A DNA stretch of 16,904 nt, from assembly GCA_000437375.1 (NCBI GenBank), contig FR898213.1, positions 5,061-21,964 of the forward strand. The letters are read 5' to 3'. The notes under the pieces were generated by a model. The model was not told the DNA's origin. It made no database searches and saw only the letters and a program-made list of their open reading frames with translations. This DNA is from Eubacterium sp. CAG:841. GTDB taxonomy: Bacteria; Bacillota; Clostridia; Oscillospirales; CAG-272. Shown here piece after piece: positions 15,361 to 16,904 of the stretch (position 1 is the stretch's first letter; each line of letters opens with the position of its first letter). Position numbers and translations under genes: made by a program.

Positions 15361-15369
15361 CATATCATA
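15361..15369 (+). promoter_or_regulatory. Possible mother-cell sigma (SigK/SigE) -10 box for dpaAB
   Basis: CATATCATA matches the CATANNNTA -10 consensus shared by SigE and SigK promoters. It lies 49 nt before the dpaA ribosome-site-proximal ATG and just after the terminator. In B. subtilis the dipicolinate synthase operon is transcribed by SigK in the mother cell, so the box is in the right place. I find no clear -35 element, so the assignment is tentative. Confidence 0.45.
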
Positions 15370-15418
15370 TAACGAGCGGAAATAAATTTCCGCAATATAA
15401 AAAAGAAGGTATGAAAAA

Positions 15419-16291
15419 ATGAAACATATAAAAATAGCGTTTATAGGAGGAGATCTGCGCCAGATATCTGCGGCAAGATATTTTGCCGGAAAGGGTGCCG
15501 AGGTAAATGTATGGGGATTTGACGGTTGCAGATTGCCGGAAAAGGTGCAGGGTAAAGATACTTTGCAAAGCGCCTGTGAGGGTGCGAGGGCAATAATCCT
15601 GCCGCTTCCGTACGGAAAAGAGGGGGAGCTGAACTGTCCGCTTACGGAACAGCAGCCGAATTTAGCCGAACTTTTACCTGCGGTAAGTCCGGAGACGATA
15701 ATTATGGGAGGAAAACTCGACTTTGAGGCATATAAGCTTGCGGAGGCGCATAATAATAAAATAACCGATTATTACGGCAGAGAGGAGCTTTCTGTTCTGA
15801 ACGCCGTTCCTACGGCGGAAGGCGCCGTTGAGACGGCTATGAGGGAGCTGCCTGTTACACTTTTCGGAAGCAAAATGGCGATAATAGGCTTCGGCAGGAT
15901 AGGCAAAGTGCTGGCAAGGGCACTTTGTGCATTGGGTGCCGACGTTACGGTTTTCGCACGCAAGCCGGAAGCGAAAGCGTGGGCAAGAATATATGGCTGC
16001 AAAACCGAAACCACCGATAATATGGAGGAGAAGCTTTCGGAATTTGTTTGTATTTTCAACACCGTGCCGGCGCCTGTGCTCGGAGCAAGAGAGCTTTGCG
16101 CCGTTCGCGACGGAGCGATCATAATCGACCTTGCCTCTGCGCCGGGAGGCGTTGATAAAGGTGCGGCGGAAAAAGCGGAGGTGCGTGTCATAACGGCGCT
16201 TTCGCTTCCTGGCAGAGTCGCACCCGATTCCGCAGGAGAAATAATTGCCGAAACGATCGAGAACATACTTTTGCAGGAGGATATGATATAA
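15419..16291 (+). CDS. dpaA: Dipicolinate synthase subunit A
   Basis: A 290-residue protein (SpoVFA) that, with subunit B, oxidises the dihydrodipicolinate-pathway intermediate to dipicolinic acid in the mother cell; the product is then loaded into the forespore core as calcium dipicolinate. The N-terminal domain begins IAFIGGDLRQISAARYFAGKG, typical of the family. A second Rossmann fold carries GFGRIG (157-162) for NAD(P), preceded by NAVPTAEGAVETAM. Length is usual for the family. SD GAAGG (15405-15409) is 9 nt before the ATG; an ATG at 15411 is out of frame. It starts a new unit behind its own terminator-isolated spacer, with dpaB 1 nt after the stop. Confidence 0.95.
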   Translation: MKHIKIAFIGGDLRQISAARYFAGKGAEVNVWGFDGCRLPEKVQGKDTLQSACEGARAIILPLPYGKEGELNCPLTEQQPNLAELLPAVSPETIIMGGKLDFEAYKLAEAHNNKITDYYGREELSVLNAVPTAEGAVETAMRELPVTLFGSKMAIIGFGRIGKVLARALCALGADVTVFARKPEAKAWARIYGCKTETTDNMEEKLSEFVCIFNTVPAPVLGARELCAVRDGAIIIDLASAPGGVDKGAAEKAEVRVITALSLPGRVAPDSAGEIIAETIENILLQEDMI

Positions 16292-16292
16292 A

Positions 16293-16880
16293 ATGATAGG
16301 GTATTGCTTTTGTGGATCGTTCTGCACGGTGGAGAAGTCGCTTAAAGTGCTCAGGTCGCTTGCGGCGGAAGGGAACGATATTCTGCCTGTTATGAACGAC
16401 AGCGTATATTTTGACGATACGCGCTTCGGAAAAGCTGAGGATATACGCTCTGCAGTACAGAATATATGCGGAAGGGAAATAATCCACACCGTAGTAGGCG
16501 CCGAACCGATAGGACCTTCCATAAAGCTTGACATGCTTGTTATTGCTCCGTGTACGGGAAATACTCTTGCCAAAATGGCGATGGGAATAACAGACTCCGC
16601 CGTTACAATGGCAGCGAAGGCGCAGCTGCGCGCCGACCGTCCCGTAGTGATAGCTCTTGCCACCAACGACGCGCTTTCTTCCAATCTGAAAAACATCGGC
16701 ACGATGCTTCAGCGGAAAAACGTATATTTTGTGCCTGTGGCGCAGGATGATCCGGAAAAGAAACCTCATTCGCTTGTCTGCAACTTTGATCTGCTTAAAA
16801 GCACAATGGTTTCCGCTTTTGCGGGCAGACAGCTTCAGCCTGTGCTTTTGGGTGCGCTGAAAAATCAGAATGCGGTATAA
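16293..16880 (+). CDS. dpaB: Dipicolinate synthase subunit B
   Basis: A 195-residue flavoprotein-family subunit (SpoVFB) partnering DpaA in dipicolinate synthesis. It begins IGYCFCGSFCTVEKSL, where the GSFCT stretch is the phosphate-binding loop typical of flavoprotein-like folds. LVIAPCTGNTLAKMAMGITDSAVTMAAKA and VVIALATNDALS are conserved family segments. A strong site AGGAGG (16275-16280) lies inside the dpaA 3' end, 12 nt before the ATG. The gene ends 24 nt before the window edge. In Bacillus asd and dapG follow in the operon; whether they do here cannot be seen. Confidence 0.95.
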   Translation: MIGYCFCGSFCTVEKSLKVLRSLAAEGNDILPVMNDSVYFDDTRFGKAEDIRSAVQNICGREIIHTVVGAEPIGPSIKLDMLVIAPCTGNTLAKMAMGITDSAVTMAAKAQLRADRPVVIALATNDALSSNLKNIGTMLQRKNVYFVPVAQDDPEKKPHSLVCNFDLLKSTMVSAFAGRQLQPVLLGALKNQNAV

Positions 16881-16904
16881 AAAAGAGCTGCTGTGCGGGT
16901 TCTG

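Noticed and set aside
16881..16904. Possible terminator after dpaB
   Set aside because: Only 24 nt remain before the window ends, too few to see a stem and T-run.

Overview
The window is a housekeeping region from an endospore-forming member of the Bacillota, most likely class Clostridia and probably close to the gut Oscillospirales/Ruminococcaceae. Three things support this. The gene order yicC-remA-gmk-rpoZ-priA-def-fmt-(yugP)-rsmB-rlmN-prpC-prkC-rsgA is the one known from Bacillus and Clostridia. The dipicolinate synthase pair dpaA-dpaB implies spore formation. The DNA is of intermediate GC and uses many ATA and AGA codons. Every gene recognised is on the + strand. I see no tRNA, rRNA, CRISPR array or transposase gene.

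Layout. Positions 1-310 hold the 3' end of a PfkB-type sugar kinase, probably 2-dehydro-3-deoxygluconokinase. Its stop codon abuts a palindrome-headed repeat present in two tandem copies (311 to about 482). A cytoplasmic GH31 glycoside hydrolase (591-2819) follows and ends at a strong GNRA-loop terminator. A perfect-consensus sigma-A promoter (TTGACA, 17 nt, TATAAT) at 2885-2913 then opens a 12-kb operon that runs to 15013. Five of its junctions are 4-nt stop/start overlaps of the ATGA type and one more is a GTGA overlap, so translation is probably coupled along much of it. The operon carries RNA turnover (yicC), a DNA-binding regulator (remA), GMP kinase (gmk), RNA polymerase omega (rpoZ), replication restart (priA), N-terminal formyl-Met handling (def, fmt), a membrane zinc peptidase (yugP-like), two rRNA methyltransferases (rsmB, rlmN), a PP2C phosphatase with its Hanks-type kinase, and the ribosome-assembly GTPase rsgA.

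After rsgA, positions 15013-15360 form a repeat-rich, AT-rich spacer. It contains the same palindromic repeat head, a 16-bp tandem repeat lying inside the palindrome, tandem copies of a second repeat tail, and a terminator. Beyond it a sporulation transcription unit, dpaA-dpaB, starts behind a CATANNNTA box of the kind used by mother-cell sigma factors and continues to the window edge.

I did not find a new defence or mobile system. The points most worth a second look are the repeat family, which abuts the stop codons of two unrelated genes and shows a 16-bp expansion in one palindrome arm, and a PrkC-type kinase that ends about 30 residues after its membrane segment and has no complete PASTA domain. 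The operon also lacks coaBC between rpoZ and priA, and lacks rpe-thiN after rsgA, relative to the familiar Bacillus order.
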